Shown piece after piece: positions 1 to 8,425 of a DNA stretch of 64,000 nucleotides. Source of the stretch: Mycobacterium heckeshornense (lineage in GTDB: Bacteria > Actinomycetota > Actinomycetes > Mycobacteriales > Mycobacteriaceae); assembly GCF_016592155.1 (NCBI RefSeq), contig NZ_AP024237.1, forward strand, positions 620,001 to 684,000, in the 5' to 3' direction. A program made the translations under genes and the position numbers. Under the pieces are notes generated by a model. It ran no database searches and had not been told where the DNA came from. It saw only the letters and a program-made list of their open reading frames with translations. Numbering within the stretch: position 1 is the first letter of the stretch; every line of letters begins with the position of its first letter.

Positions 1-127
1 CGGCGGCGTGCACTGCCACGCCGACAAGCACCCATGCGGCCGTCCACAGGACGACGAAGATATCGCTGCACAGTTGGGCCAGCAACCGGCCGGGTCTGGT
101 GGCGTAGGGCAGGTAGCGCAATCTCAT
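1..127 (-). CDS. Conserved membrane protein, 3' part beyond window (Rv0779c-like)
   Basis: Only the first 42 codons are present; the gene runs off the left edge. The ATG lies on the minus strand at 125-127 and gives an N-terminus beginning MRLRYLPYATRPGRLLAQL followed by a hydrophobic stretch (residues about 22-40) that looks like a first transmembrane helix. It is divergent from purC with 54 bases between the starts. The identity rests mainly on position: in H37Rv the gene divergent from purC is Rv0779c, a predicted membrane protein. No function can be read from this fragment. Confidence 0.6.
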   Translation of the reverse strand, partial: MRLRYLPYATRPGRLLAQLCSDIFVVLWTAAWVLVGVAVHAA

Positions 128-181
128 AATCTCGATCCCAGCACAGTGTTGGTTCGCGCAGCTGCCGGATAGGCTGGCGCG

Positions 182-1075
182 ATGCGTCCCGCTTTGTCCG
201 ACTACCAGCACCTGGCCAGCGGCAAGGTTCGTGAGCTGTACCGCATCGACGACAAGCACCTGCTGTTCGTCGCGACCGACCGGATCTCGGCCTTCGACTA
301 TGTCTTGGACAGCACGATCCCGGACAAGGGCCGTGTTTTGACCGCGATGAGTGTGTTCTTCTTCAACCTGGTTGACGCCCCCAATCATCTGGCCGGGCCA
401 CCTGACGACCCGCGGATTCCCGACGAGGTGCTCGGACGCGCGCTGGTGGTGCGGGAGCTGGAGATGGTTCCGGTAGAGTGCGTGGCCCGCGGCTACCTGA
501 CCGGCTCGGGGCTGGTGGACTACCAAAGGACCGGCAAACTCTGCGGCATCCCGTTGCCACCAGGCTTGGTTGAGGCCAGCAGGTTTCCGACCCCATTGTT
601 TACTCCGGCGACGAAAGCCGAACTGGGACAGCACGATGAAAACATTCCGTTCGCACGGGTAATCGAGATGGTCGGAGCGGTGCGCGCCAATCAGCTGCGT
701 GATCGTACGCTGCAAACCTACGTTCAGGCCGCCGACCATGCACTGAAGAGGGGAATCATCATCGCGGACACCAAGTTCGAGTTTGGCGTTGACGATCATG
801 GCAACCTCGTGCTGGCCGACGAAGTGTTCACACCGGATTCGTCGCGGTACTGGCTGGCCGAAAATTACCGAGAAGGGGTGGTGCAGCACAGCTTCGACAA
901 GCAGTTCGTCCGCAATTGGCTCACCAGCCCGGAATCGGGCTGGGACCGGACCGGCTCGAAGCCTCCGCCTGCGTTGCCGGAGCATATTATCGATGCGACC
1001 CGTGCCCGCTACATCGACGCCTACGAACGAATTTCGGGCCTGCGCTTCGACGACTGGATTGGCCCCGCGGCATGA
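182..1075 (+). CDS. purC: Phosphoribosylaminoimidazole-succinocarboxamide synthase (SAICAR synthetase)
   Basis: Cytoplasmic enzyme that condenses CAIR with aspartate using ATP to form SAICAR, in de novo purine synthesis. The 297-residue protein has the usual single-domain length. Visible family motifs are the N-terminal [17 protein letters not shown] segment that holds the nucleotide-binding loop, [13 protein letters not shown] near residue 100, and the signature IADTKFEFG near residue 198. The ATG at 182 is the natural start and is preceded by a divergent gene. The stop codon overlaps the ATGA that opens a MIRU-like sequence leading into ptrB, so the two genes are probably co-transcribed. 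Other purine genes (purS, purQ, purL, purF, purM) lie downstream in the window. Confidence 0.97.
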   Translation: MRPALSDYQHLASGKVRELYRIDDKHLLFVATDRISAFDYVLDSTIPDKGRVLTAMSVFFFNLVDAPNHLAGPPDDPRIPDEVLGRALVVRELEMVPVECVARGYLTGSGLVDYQRTGKLCGIPLPPGLVEASRFPTPLFTPATKAELGQHDENIPFARVIEMVGAVRANQLRDRTLQTYVQAADHALKRGIIIADTKFEFGVDDHGNLVLADEVFTPDSSRYWLAENYREGVVQHSFDKQFVRNWLTSPESGWDRTGSKPPPALPEHIIDATRARYIDAYERISGLRFDDWIGPAA

Positions 1076-1122
1076 GCGCCGGCGACGATGCAGAGCGCAG
1101 CGATGAGGAGGAGCGGCGCAAT
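1072..1122 (+). repeat. MIRU-like interspersed repeat at the purC-ptrB junction
   Basis: The segment starts with ATGA overlapping the purC stop and contains GGCGACGATGCAGAGCG followed by AGCGATGAGGAGGAGCGGC. This is the core I remember for mycobacterial interspersed repetitive units, which sit between genes with overlapping start and stop codons. The same core, with two 2-base insertions, occurs twice in reverse orientation at 30668-30769. The unit is open in the ptrB frame, so it either extends ptrB by 17 residues or supplies the GAGGAGGAG ribosome-binding sequence (1105-1113) for the ATG at 1123. Confidence 0.65.
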
Positions 1123-3276
1123 ATGGCTCGCCCACCTGCGCTGCCCCCAGTGGCCAAACGGGTTGAGACTCGCCGCGTGTATCACGGCGACGTCTTCATT
1201 GATCCCTACGAGTGGCTGCGCGACAAATCCAGCCCTGAAGTCGTCGCGCACCTCGAAGCGGAAAATGCCTACGCCGACGCGATGACGGCGCACCTCGAGC
1301 CGCTGCGCCAACAGATTTTCGACGAGATCAAGGCGCGCACCAAAGAAACCGACCTGTCGGTGCCGACCCGTCGCGGTGACTGGTGGTATTACGTCCGCAG
1401 CTACGAAGGCAAGCAGTATGGTGTCCACTGCCGTTGCCCCGTGCGTGATCGGCATGACTGGAATCCGCCGATCTTTGACGAACACACCGAGATCCCCGGC
1501 GAGCAGGTGCTGCTGGACGAGAACGTCGAAGCCGAGGGTCACGACTTCTTTGCGCTCGGCGCCGCCGCCGTCAGCCCGGACGGCAACGTGCTCGCATACT
1601 CCGTCGACCACGTCGGTGACGAGCGATACACCCTGCGGTTCAAGGACCTACGCACAGGCGAGCGATACCCCGACGAGATTACCGGCATCGGCGCGGGGGT
1701 GACCTGGGCCACCGACAATCGCACGGTGTACTACGTGACGGTGGACGCGGCGTGGCGGCCCGACACCGTGTGGCGGCATCGGCTCAACTCGGGTTTGCCG
1801 AGTGAGAAGGTGTATCACGAAGCCGACGAACGGTTTTGGCTGGCGGTGGGGCGCACGCGCAGCGACGCCTATGTGCTGATCGTGTCCGGCTCCGCCATCA
1901 CCTCGGAGGTGCGCTATGCCGACGCCGCCGACCCGCATGCGCAGTTCACCACCGTGCTGCCACGACGCGACGGCGTCGAGTATTCGGTGGAGCATGCGGT
2001 GGTCGGTGGCCAGGACCGGTTTTTGATCCTGCACAACGACGGTGCGATCAACTTCACCCTCGCCGAGGCTCCGGTCGACGATCCCACCGCCCAGCGCACA
2101 TTGATCGCGCACCGCGACGATGTGCGGCTTGACGCGGTCGACGCCTTCGCGAGCCATCTGGTGGTCAGCTACCGGCGCGCGGCGTTGCCGCGCATCCAGC
2201 TGTGGCCCGTGCAGCCCGACGGGGGCTACGGGCGGCCGGAAGAGATCAGGTTCGACTCTGAGCTGATGTCGGCCGGGCTGGGTCCCAACCCGAGCTGGGA
2301 TTCACCAAAACTTCGGATCGGAGCGGGGTCGTTTCTGACCCCGGTACAGATCTACGACGTCGACTTCGTCACCGGCGAGCGCACCCTGTTGCGCGAGCAG
2401 CCGGTGCTCGGTGACTACCGCCGCGAGGACTATGTCGAACGCCGGGACTGGGCCTACGCCGCCGACGGAGCCCGGATCCCGGTGTCGATCGTCCACCGCA
2501 AGGGCATCGAATTGCCGGCTCCTACACTGCTATACGGCTACGGCGCCTACGAGATCTGTGAGGACCCGCGCTTTTCCATCGCGCGGCTGTCCCTGCTGGA
2601 CCGTGGAATGGTGTTCGTTATCGCCCATGTCCGCGGCGGCGGTGAGATGGGCCGGCTGTGGTACGAGCACGGCAAGCTACTGCAAAAAAAGAACACCTTC
2701 ACCGACTTCGTGGCGGTGGCGCGGCATCTGGTGGAGGCGGGCGTAACCCGACCGCAGAACCTGGTGGCATTGGGCGGCAGCGCCGGTGGACTGCTGGTGG
2801 GCGCGGTGGCCAATATGGCGCCCGAGCTCTTCGCCGGCATCCTGGCGCAGGTACCGTTCGTCGATCCGCTGACCACCCTGCTCGACCCGTCCCTGCCGTT
2901 GACCGTCACCGAGTGGGACGAGTGGGGAAACCCCTTGCGCGACAGTGACGTCTACTTCTACATCAAATCGTATTCGCCGTACGAAAACATCACTGCGCAG
3001 GACTATCCCCCGATTCTGGCGATGACGTCGCTGCACGACACCAGGGTGTATTACGTCGAGCCCGCGAAGTGGGCAGCGGCGTTGCGGCACACCAAAACCG
3101 ACACCAACCCGGTGCTATTGAAGACGCAGATGAGCGCCGGCCACGGCGGTATCAGCGGGCGCTACGAGCGGTGGAAAGAGGTGGCGTTCCAGTACGCGTG
3201 GCTGCTAGCTGCCGCCGATCGCGACCACTACGGCAGCACCCAGGTAGACGATCTCGTGAGCGATGCGCAGGGATAG
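1123..3276 (+). CDS. ptrB: Oligopeptidase B / prolyl oligopeptidase family serine peptidase (S9A)
   Basis: Cytoplasmic serine oligopeptidase expected to cleave short peptides after basic residues. With the start at 1123 the protein has 717 residues, normal for the family: an N-terminal beta-propeller (about residues 70-420) and a C-terminal alpha/beta-hydrolase domain. The catalytic triad is visible as Ser553 in GGSAGGLL, Asp639 in LHDTRVYY and His674 in SAGHGG. I chose ATG 1123 because GAGGAGGAG lies about 9 bases upstream; ATG 1072, overlapping the purC stop, is an in-frame alternative that would add the MIRU-encoded [17 protein letters not shown]. In H37Rv this locus is annotated as two ORFs (ptrBa and ptrBb); here it is one uninterrupted frame. 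Confidence 0.93.
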   Translation: MARPPALPPVAKRVETRRVYHGDVFIDPYEWLRDKSSPEVVAHLEAENAYADAMTAHLEPLRQQIFDEIKARTKETDLSVPTRRGDWWYYVRSYEGKQYGVHCRCPVRDRHDWNPPIFDEHTEIPGEQVLLDENVEAEGHDFFALGAAAVSPDGNVLAYSVDHVGDERYTLRFKDLRTGERYPDEITGIGAGVTWATDNRTVYYVTVDAAWRPDTVWRHRLNSGLPSEKVYHEADERFWLAVGRTRSDAYVLIVSGSAITSEVRYADAADPHAQFTTVLPRRDGVEYSVEHAVVGGQDRFLILHNDGAINFTLAEAPVDDPTAQRTLIAHRDDVRLDAVDAFASHLVVSYRRAALPRIQLWPVQPDGGYGRPEEIRFDSELMSAGLGPNPSWDSPKLRIGAGSFLTPVQIYDVDFVTGERTLLREQPVLGDYRREDYVERRDWAYAADGARIPVSIVHRKGIELPAPTLLYGYGAYEICEDPRFSIARLSLLDRGMVFVIAHVRGGGEMGRLWYEHGKLLQKKNTFTDFVAVARHLVEAGVTRPQNLVALGGSAGGLLVGAVANMAPELFAGILAQVPFVDPLTTLLDPSLPLTVTEWDEWGNPLRDSDVYFYIKSYSPYENITAQDYPPILAMTSLHDTRVYYVEPAKWAAALRHTKTDTNPVLLKTQMSAGHGGISGRYERWKEVAFQYAWLLAAADRDHYGSTQVDDLVSDAQG

Positions 3277-3651
3277 CCGCGTCGTCATCGACTTGGGCGG
3301 GTTGGGCATCCGGGCTGCGTAGACGTTGGCCGGGAACATCGCCAGCATCAGCACCAGCAGGCACACCGCAGCAGCCGCCCGGGTAGCGGGCACCAGCAGG
3401 CCTGCGGCGCCGGCAAACTCCAGCACCCCGGTCACCGTCACCAGCAGTCGAGGCGCAGGCAGGCGGGGCGGCACGATCGCGATGAGGTCGCGGCGCAGCG
3501 GCGGCACGAAGTGCGCCACACCCGTCAACAGGAACATCGCGGCCAGGCCGACCGCGAGCGCCGTGGGCCAGCTGTCGAGATACTCGGCGCCGAACCAGCC
3601 GACGACCCGGGCCGCGACCGCGGCCACCAGCAGCGTGATCAACGGGGCCAT
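3205..3651 (-). CDS. DoxX-family membrane protein
   Basis: A 148-residue membrane protein with four hydrophobic segments (near residues 2-17, 28-45, 68-90 and 120-145) and the DoxX-like run VTGVLEFAGAAGLL. DoxX proteins are small four-helix membrane proteins linked to redox or quinone-associated stress; the substrate is unknown. The start at 3651 was chosen over the longer frame because GGAG lies just upstream and the hydrophobic first helix begins immediately. It overlaps the 3' end of ptrB convergently by 72 bases. It is divergent from a TetR gene, and its promoter lies among repeats that look like TetR operators, so repression by that regulator is likely. Confidence 0.8.
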   Translation of the reverse strand: MAPLITLLVAAVAARVVGWFGAEYLDSWPTALAVGLAAMFLLTGVAHFVPPLRRDLIAIVPPRLPAPRLLVTVTGVLEFAGAAGLLVPATRAAAAVCLLVLMLAMFPANVYAARMPNPPKSMTTRLSLRIAHEIVYLGAAVVVAIGGS

Positions 3652-3663
3652 CTCGTCGCTCCA

Positions 3664-3727
3664 ATCTAGACACTGACAAGTTCGGGGTCGGAGCTGAGCA
3701 TACGGTCGCCATCTAGTCACTGTCAAG
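3664..3727. promoter_or_regulatory. Two operator-like direct repeats and doxX promoter between doxX and tetR
   Basis: Two near-identical 17-mers, ATCTAGACACTGACAAG (3664-3680) and ATCTAGTCACTGTCAAG (3711-3727), differ at two positions and lie 47 bases apart. On the minus strand TTGACA (3721-3726), an 18-base spacer and TATGCT (3697-3702) form a convincing promoter for doxX. One repeat overlaps its -35 box and the other sits between the promoter and the start codon. On the plus strand GATAGT (3727-3732) could be the -10 of a nearly leaderless tetR transcript. This layout predicts joint repression of doxX and tetR by the TetR protein. Confidence 0.55.
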
Positions 3728-3740
3728 ATAGTTCGGTAGG

Positions 3741-4322
3741 GTGGTCGCCGTGAGCCGGCCGACGTATCACCACGGCGACTTGAGGGCCGTGATCTTGACT
3801 CAGGCAGCCCGACTGGTGGCCGAGCGGGGCGCGGATCGGGTGTCGCTGCGCGAGCTGGCCCGCGCAGCGGGGGTGTCGCACGCCGCGCCCGCGCACCACT
3901 TCGCCGATCGGCGTGGCCTGTTTACCGCGCTGGCCGCCGAGGGGTTCGAAATGCTGGCCGCAGCATTAATCGGCGCCCGGCACAGCTTCGTCGATGCGGC
4001 CTTGGCCTATGTGCGTTTTGCCTTGGAGCATCCGGGCCACTACCGGGTGATGTTCGACAAGTCGTTGGTGGATGCTTCCGACCCAAGGCTGGCCGTTGCG
4101 GAGGCCGCGGCGGCAGAAGAACTTTCCCGCGGCGTGGCCAGCTTGCGCGATCCCAAGGCCCGTGCCGACCCGGGCGGTGCCGAACTGGCCGCGTGGTCAC
4201 TGGTGCACGGGTTCTCGATGCTGTGGCTCAACGACGCGGTGAGCGCCCGGGTGAAGGTCGTCGATCCGATGACGACCGTTGAGCGGATCGCGCGGATGCT
4301 CTTCGAAGCTCAACAAGGTTAG
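3741..4322 (+). CDS. TetR-family transcriptional regulator
   Basis: A 193-residue TetR/AcrR-type repressor. The N-terminal helix-turn-helix is clear: VSLRELARAAGVSHAAPAHHF near residues 34-54, followed by an all-helical ligand-binding region of ordinary length. Translation may begin at GTG 3741 (no leader if the TSS is just upstream) or at GTG 3750. It is divergent from the doxX gene with two 17-base repeats between them, and its 3' end overlaps the end of the convergent MFS exporter gene by 4 bases. Likely targets are itself and doxX; control of the exporter is possible but nothing in the sequence shows it. Confidence 0.88.
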   Translation: MVAVSRPTYHHGDLRAVILTQAARLVAERGADRVSLRELARAAGVSHAAPAHHFADRRGLFTALAAEGFEMLAAALIGARHSFVDAALAYVRFALEHPGHYRVMFDKSLVDASDPRLAVAEAAAAEELSRGVASLRDPKARADPGGAELAAWSLVHGFSMLWLNDAVSARVKVVDPMTTVERIARMLFEAQQG

Positions 4323-5776
4323 GGCGTCACCATCGGCGGCAGGCCCGGCGCCGCGGTTACCGGTTTCTTCGGCAGAAACGCCGCGGGGATGTAGGCCAGC
4401 ACCGCCAAGACGGCAGCCACCACGAACACCGTTGTGTAGGCATGCTCTTTGCTGTGGTCGAGCTGGCTGGTCAAGAGCACCGACATCACCGCGGTGCTGA
4501 TCGACGCCGCGATTTGCAGGTTGACATGGACCAGCGCCGAGCCGCGGGCGATTTGATGCGGCGCAAGCGACTGCACCGCGGCGGCTACCAACGGCATCGT
4601 CGTGCAACCCAGGCCCATACCCATCAGCAGCAGCGCCGCCAACAGCACCGGCAGATATCCCGCGTGTGTTGCCACACCGTAGGCAAAGGTGGCCATGCCG
4701 GCGCCGATCAGCGTAATACCGGCCAGGACCACCTTGCTCGGGCCGCGCTTGTCGAGCAGGATACCGGCGATCGGCATCGTCAGCAGCGCCCCGAGCCGCT
4801 CGGGCATCATGTGCAACCCGGACTGCAGCGCGGTCTGCTGCAGCAGTTGCTGAAAGCAACTCGGAATGAGCAGCACCGCACCGAAAAACGCAGCCGCGAA
4901 AAGCAATAGCGTCGAGTTAGCGGTGGTGACCTCCGAATTCGTGAACAGCCGCAGGTCGATCAGCGGGTTGTCCGTGCCCAGGGCGTGCCGCACGAATCCG
5001 CCGATCAGCGCAAGCCCGGCGGCCACGGGTACCCACACGTGAGGCTCGGCGATCGTGCCGTACGCCGGCAGGGATGACACCCCATAGAGGAACGCGGCCA
5101 CGCCGGGCGACAGCAACAACATGCCGACGAAGTCGAACGTCTCGGACGGCGTTGTGCGATCCCTGGGAAAGGTCAGCGCCGCAAGGACAACCGCGCTCAC
5201 CCCGATCGGCAGGTTGATCCGGAAGATCCACTCCCAGCTGTAAGCGTCGATCAGCCAGCCGCCCAGTATCGGCCCCGCGATCGGGCCGAGCATCATCGGG
5301 ATGCCGAGCAGTGCCATCAGCCGGCCGATGCGCGCAGGCCCGGCCTCGCGCGTCAGGATGGTGACAGTCAGCGGCATGAGCATGCCGCCGCCCAGGCCCT
5401 GTAGCACCCGAAAGGTGATGAGCATCGCGACGTTTGGTGCCATCGCGCACAGCAACGAGCCGAGCGTGAACGCCAGCACCGAGCCGATGAACAGTCGCTT
5501 GGTGCCAAACCGGTCGGCGGCCCAACCCGCCAGCGGGATCACGGTGGCCAGCGCGAGTGTGTAGCCGGTCATCGTCCATGCCACGACGGCCTGGGTGGAG
5601 TGGAATTCGGTGATGAAGGTGCGTTGCGCGACACCGACGACCGTGGTGTCCAGGATCGCCATCACCACGGCCATCGCGCACACGCCAGCGGTCCGCAGGA
5701 GCCCGGCGTCGAGCTTGTCCGGATCGGTCCGTTCGCCGGTGGTCGGCTGGCGGTTGGGCATGACGGCGCGATGCAC
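4319..5776 (-). CDS. emrB: MFS multidrug exporter, DHA2 (EmrB/QacA) family
   Basis: A 485-residue inner-membrane protein with about 14 hydrophobic segments, as in the 14-helix DHA2 drug:proton antiporters. Motif A is visible as GWAADRFGTKRLF after the second helix, and the antiporter motif C as LGPIAGPILGGWL. H37Rv carries Rv0783c (emrB) at the same position. The first Met at 5776 is used; MPNRQPTTG five codons later is an equally good start. Substrate cannot be read from sequence. It converges with the TetR gene and shares 4 bases with it at the 3' ends. Confidence 0.9.
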   Translation of the reverse strand: MHRAVMPNRQPTTGERTDPDKLDAGLLRTAGVCAMAVVMAILDTTVVGVAQRTFITEFHSTQAVVAWTMTGYTLALATVIPLAGWAADRFGTKRLFIGSVLAFTLGSLLCAMAPNVAMLITFRVLQGLGGGMLMPLTVTILTREAGPARIGRLMALLGIPMMLGPIAGPILGGWLIDAYSWEWIFRINLPIGVSAVVLAALTFPRDRTTPSETFDFVGMLLLSPGVAAFLYGVSSLPAYGTIAEPHVWVPVAAGLALIGGFVRHALGTDNPLIDLRLFTNSEVTTANSTLLLFAAAFFGAVLLIPSCFQQLLQQTALQSGLHMMPERLGALLTMPIAGILLDKRGPSKVVLAGITLIGAGMATFAYGVATHAGYLPVLLAALLLMGMGLGCTTMPLVAAAVQSLAPHQIARGSALVHVNLQIAASISTAVMSVLLTSQLDHSKEHAYTTVFVVAAVLAVLAYIPAAFLPKKPVTAAPGLPPMVTP

Positions 5777-5949
5777 CAGACGAGCGTAGCGGCACTTAGC
5801 TGATCAAGCTAGTTTGCGCTGGGTTGCCCGCCGGTGGCCCGCGGCAATCGGGACCGTGTTGGCACACCAGCGCGCGGTGTGGCCGCTTCGACGCCGGTTG
5901 TCTGCGTGTTCGTCACCATCCAGAAACCTGGAATCGTCAGACTGGTGGC

Positions 5950-6654
5950 GTGTCTGGCAAATTGATCGTCTCGGTTTCCGGGATCGGCGAGCACACCCTG
6001 GCCGACGTCGACGCGTTCTGCGCACAGATGGATTCCCGGGGCGTGCCGGTGTCGTTGCTGGTGGCACCGCGGCTCAAGGGCGGCTACCGGCTCGACCGCG
6101 ATCCGGGAACCGTTGAGTGGCTGGCCACCCGCCGCGCCGGTGGTGCCGCGATCGTGTTGCACGGCTACGACGAGGCCGCCACCAAAAAGCGCCGCGGCGA
6201 GTTCGCCACGTTGCCGGCCCACGAAGCCAACCTGCGGTTGATGGCGGCCGACCGGGTGCTCGAGCACCTCGGGCTACGCACCAGACTATTCGCACCGCCG
6301 CGCTGGCTGGCTTCACCGGGTACAGTCAAGGCTTTGCCTCGCAATGGTTTTCGATTGTTAGCGGAGCTGCACGGGATCACCGACTTGGTCCGTCACACCA
6401 CGGTGCGCGCCCGGGTGCTCGGCATCGGGGAGGGCTTTTTGACCGAGCCGTGGTGGTGTCGGATGTTGGTGCTTTCGGCCGAGCGTGTTGCTCGCCGCGG
6501 CGGCATTGTCCGGGTCGCTGTTGCCGCCCGTCATCTGCGCAAGCCCGGGCCGTTGCAGGCGATGCTCGACGCCGTGGACCTGGCGTTGCTGCACCGCTGC
6601 ACGCCCACCGTGTACGAGTGGCGGCCCGATCAGGCGGTTCCGGACGCCGCCTGA
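5950..6654 (+). CDS. DUF2334 family protein (polysaccharide-deacetylase-like fold)
   Basis: A 234-residue protein equivalent by position to Rv0784. The start is taken as GTG 5950 (MSGKLIVSVSGIGEHTLADVD) because the frame upstream is low in protein character. DUF2334 proteins share the NodB/polysaccharide deacetylase fold: an early beta strand with an acidic patch (TLADVDAF), a GGYRLDRDPGTVEWL region and an IVLHGYDEA strand with His and Asp in metal-ligand-like positions. Activity in mycobacteria is not established. Its stop is 27 bases before the next gene, so they may share a transcript. Confidence 0.7.
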   Translation: MSGKLIVSVSGIGEHTLADVDAFCAQMDSRGVPVSLLVAPRLKGGYRLDRDPGTVEWLATRRAGGAAIVLHGYDEAATKKRRGEFATLPAHEANLRLMAADRVLEHLGLRTRLFAPPRWLASPGTVKALPRNGFRLLAELHGITDLVRHTTVRARVLGIGEGFLTEPWWCRMLVLSAERVARRGGIVRVAVAARHLRKPGPLQAMLDAVDLALLHRCTPTVYEWRPDQAVPDAA

Positions 6655-6681
6655 CCGCCCCGGTCACTACCCTGTAGCGGC

Positions 6682-8355
6682 ATGAGCGAAACCGCGGCCG
6701 GGTCGGCGGGGCAAGTCGCTGACGTCATCATCGTCGGGGCAGGGCTGGCCGGGCTGGTCGCCGCCTGCGAAGTCGCGGACCGGGGCCTGCGGGTGTTGAT
6801 CCTCGACCAGGAAAACGCCGCCAACCTCGGTGGGCAGGCCTTCTGGTCATTCGGCGGGCTGTTCTTCGTCAACAGTCCCGAGCAACGCCGCCTCGGGGTG
6901 CACGACAGTCACGAGCTGGCGCTGCAGGATTGGCTGGGTACGGCGGGCTTCGACCGGCCGGAGGACTATTGGCCGCGCCAATGGGCCTATGCCTACGTCG
7001 ATTTCGCGGCAGGGGAGAAGCGCAGCTGGTTGCGCGCTCGGGGCTTGCGGATTTTCCCGCTGGTGGGCTGGGCCGAACGCGGCGGGTATGACGCTCGCGG
7101 GCACGGCAACTCGGTGCCCCGTTTCCACATCACCTGGGGCACAGGGCCGGCGCTGGTCGAGATCTTCGCCCGCCAACTGCGGGACCGCTCGGCGGTGCGC
7201 TTCGCGCATCGCCACCGGGTCGACGAGCTGATCGTCGAGAATGGCGCGGTGACCGGGGTGCGGGGCAGCGTGCTGGAGCCCTCCGATCAACCGCGAGGGG
7301 TGCCGTCGTCCCGAAAGGTGATACATGACTTCGAATTTCGCGCGCCTGCGGTCATCGTCGCCAGCGGCGGCATTGGCGGCAATCATGACCTGGTGCGGCA
7401 GAACTGGCCCCAGCGGATGGGCCGGGTGCCCGAGCAACTGCTCAGCGGTGTGCCCGCACACGTCGACGGCAGGATGATCGGTATCGCCGAGAAGGCGGGC
7501 GCCCGGGTGATCAACCGGGACCGGATGTGGCACTACACCGAGGGCATCACCAACTACGACCCGATCTGGCCGCGGCACGGTATCCGGATCATCCCCGGAC
7601 CGTCGTCGTTGTGGCTGGACGCCACCGGCAAGCGGCTGCCGGCACCGCTGTATCCGGGATTCGACACGCTCGGCACGCTGGAGTACATCGCCCGGTCGGG
7701 CTACGACTACACCTGGTTCGTGCTCAACGCCAAGATCATCGAAAAGGAATTCGCGCTGTCGGGCCAAGAGCAAAATCCCGACCTCACCGGACGCAGTGTG
7801 CGCCAGCTGTTACGCTCGCGCGCCGGATCCGGCCCGCCGGGTCCGGTGCAGGCGTTCGTCGACCGCGGCGTGGACTTCGTCACCGCTCATTCATTGCGCG
7901 AGTTGGTCACTGCCATGAACACCGTTCCCGATGTGGTGCCGCTGGATTATGCGACGGTGGCCGCGGAGGTCACCGCCCGCGACCGCGAAGTGGCCAACCG
8001 GTTCAGCAAGGACAGCCAGATCACCGCGATCCGCGCCGCCCGCGGCTATTGGGGTGACCGGCTGGGGCGGGTGGTGGCGCCCCACCGTCTCACCGATCCG
8101 AAGGCGGGCCCGTTGATAGCGGTCAAACTTCACATCTTGACCCGAAAGACATTGGGCGGATTGGAAACCGACCTGGATTCCCGGGTGCTCAAAGCCGACG
8201 GCACCCCACTCGACGGGTTGTATGCGGCCGGTGAAGCGGCCGGTTTCGGCGGCGGGGGCGTGCACGGCTACCGGGCGCTGGAAGGTACGTTCCTCGGCGG
8301 CTGCATCTTTTCCGGTCGTACCGCCGGCCGCGCCGCCGCCGCCGACATCGCTTAG
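6682..8355 (+). CDS. FAD-binding dehydrogenase, KstD/fumarate-reductase-like (Rv0785-like)
   Basis: A 557-residue flavoprotein. The N-terminal Rossmann motif VIIVGAGLAGLVAACEVADRG binds the FAD ADP moiety, and the C-terminal LDGLYAAGEAAGFGGGGVHG closes the FAD site. The architecture matches the FAD_binding_2 family, which includes 3-ketosteroid 1-dehydrogenases and fumarate reductases; the substrate here is unknown. Rv0785 lies at the same place in H37Rv. It follows the DUF2334 gene by 27 bases and is followed by a long inverted repeat that could end the transcript. Confidence 0.85.
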   Translation: MSETAAGSAGQVADVIIVGAGLAGLVAACEVADRGLRVLILDQENAANLGGQAFWSFGGLFFVNSPEQRRLGVHDSHELALQDWLGTAGFDRPEDYWPRQWAYAYVDFAAGEKRSWLRARGLRIFPLVGWAERGGYDARGHGNSVPRFHITWGTGPALVEIFARQLRDRSAVRFAHRHRVDELIVENGAVTGVRGSVLEPSDQPRGVPSSRKVIHDFEFRAPAVIVASGGIGGNHDLVRQNWPQRMGRVPEQLLSGVPAHVDGRMIGIAEKAGARVINRDRMWHYTEGITNYDPIWPRHGIRIIPGPSSLWLDATGKRLPAPLYPGFDTLGTLEYIARSGYDYTWFVLNAKIIEKEFALSGQEQNPDLTGRSVRQLLRSRAGSGPPGPVQAFVDRGVDFVTAHSLRELVTAMNTVPDVVPLDYATVAAEVTARDREVANRFSKDSQITAIRAARGYWGDRLGRVVAPHRLTDPKAGPLIAVKLHILTRKTLGGLETDLDSRVLKADGTPLDGLYAAGEAAGFGGGGVHGYRALEGTFLGGCIFSGRTAGRAAAADIA

Positions 8356-8364
8356 TCCGGTTGC

Positions 8365-8422
8365 CGAGCAGACGCGAAATCGCATTATTTCGGCACGAAA
8401 TGTGCGATTCTGCGTCTGCTCG
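8365..8422. repeat. Long inverted repeat, likely terminator between convergent genes
   Basis: CGAGCAGACGCGAAATCGCA (8365-8384) pairs with TGCGATTCTGCGTCTGCTCG (8403-8422) at 18 of 20 positions across an 18-base loop. It separates the FAD dehydrogenase gene from the convergent MBL-fold gene and could end both transcripts. I recall similar GCGAGCAGACGC palindromes recurring at convergent junctions in mycobacterial genomes, so it may be a dispersed element as well as a terminator. Confidence 0.6.
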
Positions 8423-8425
8423 CCG

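Noticed and set aside
916..1071. Upstream extension of the ptrB frame into purC
   Set aside because: It overlaps purC in another frame and is not protein-like. ATG 1123 or 1072 are better starts.
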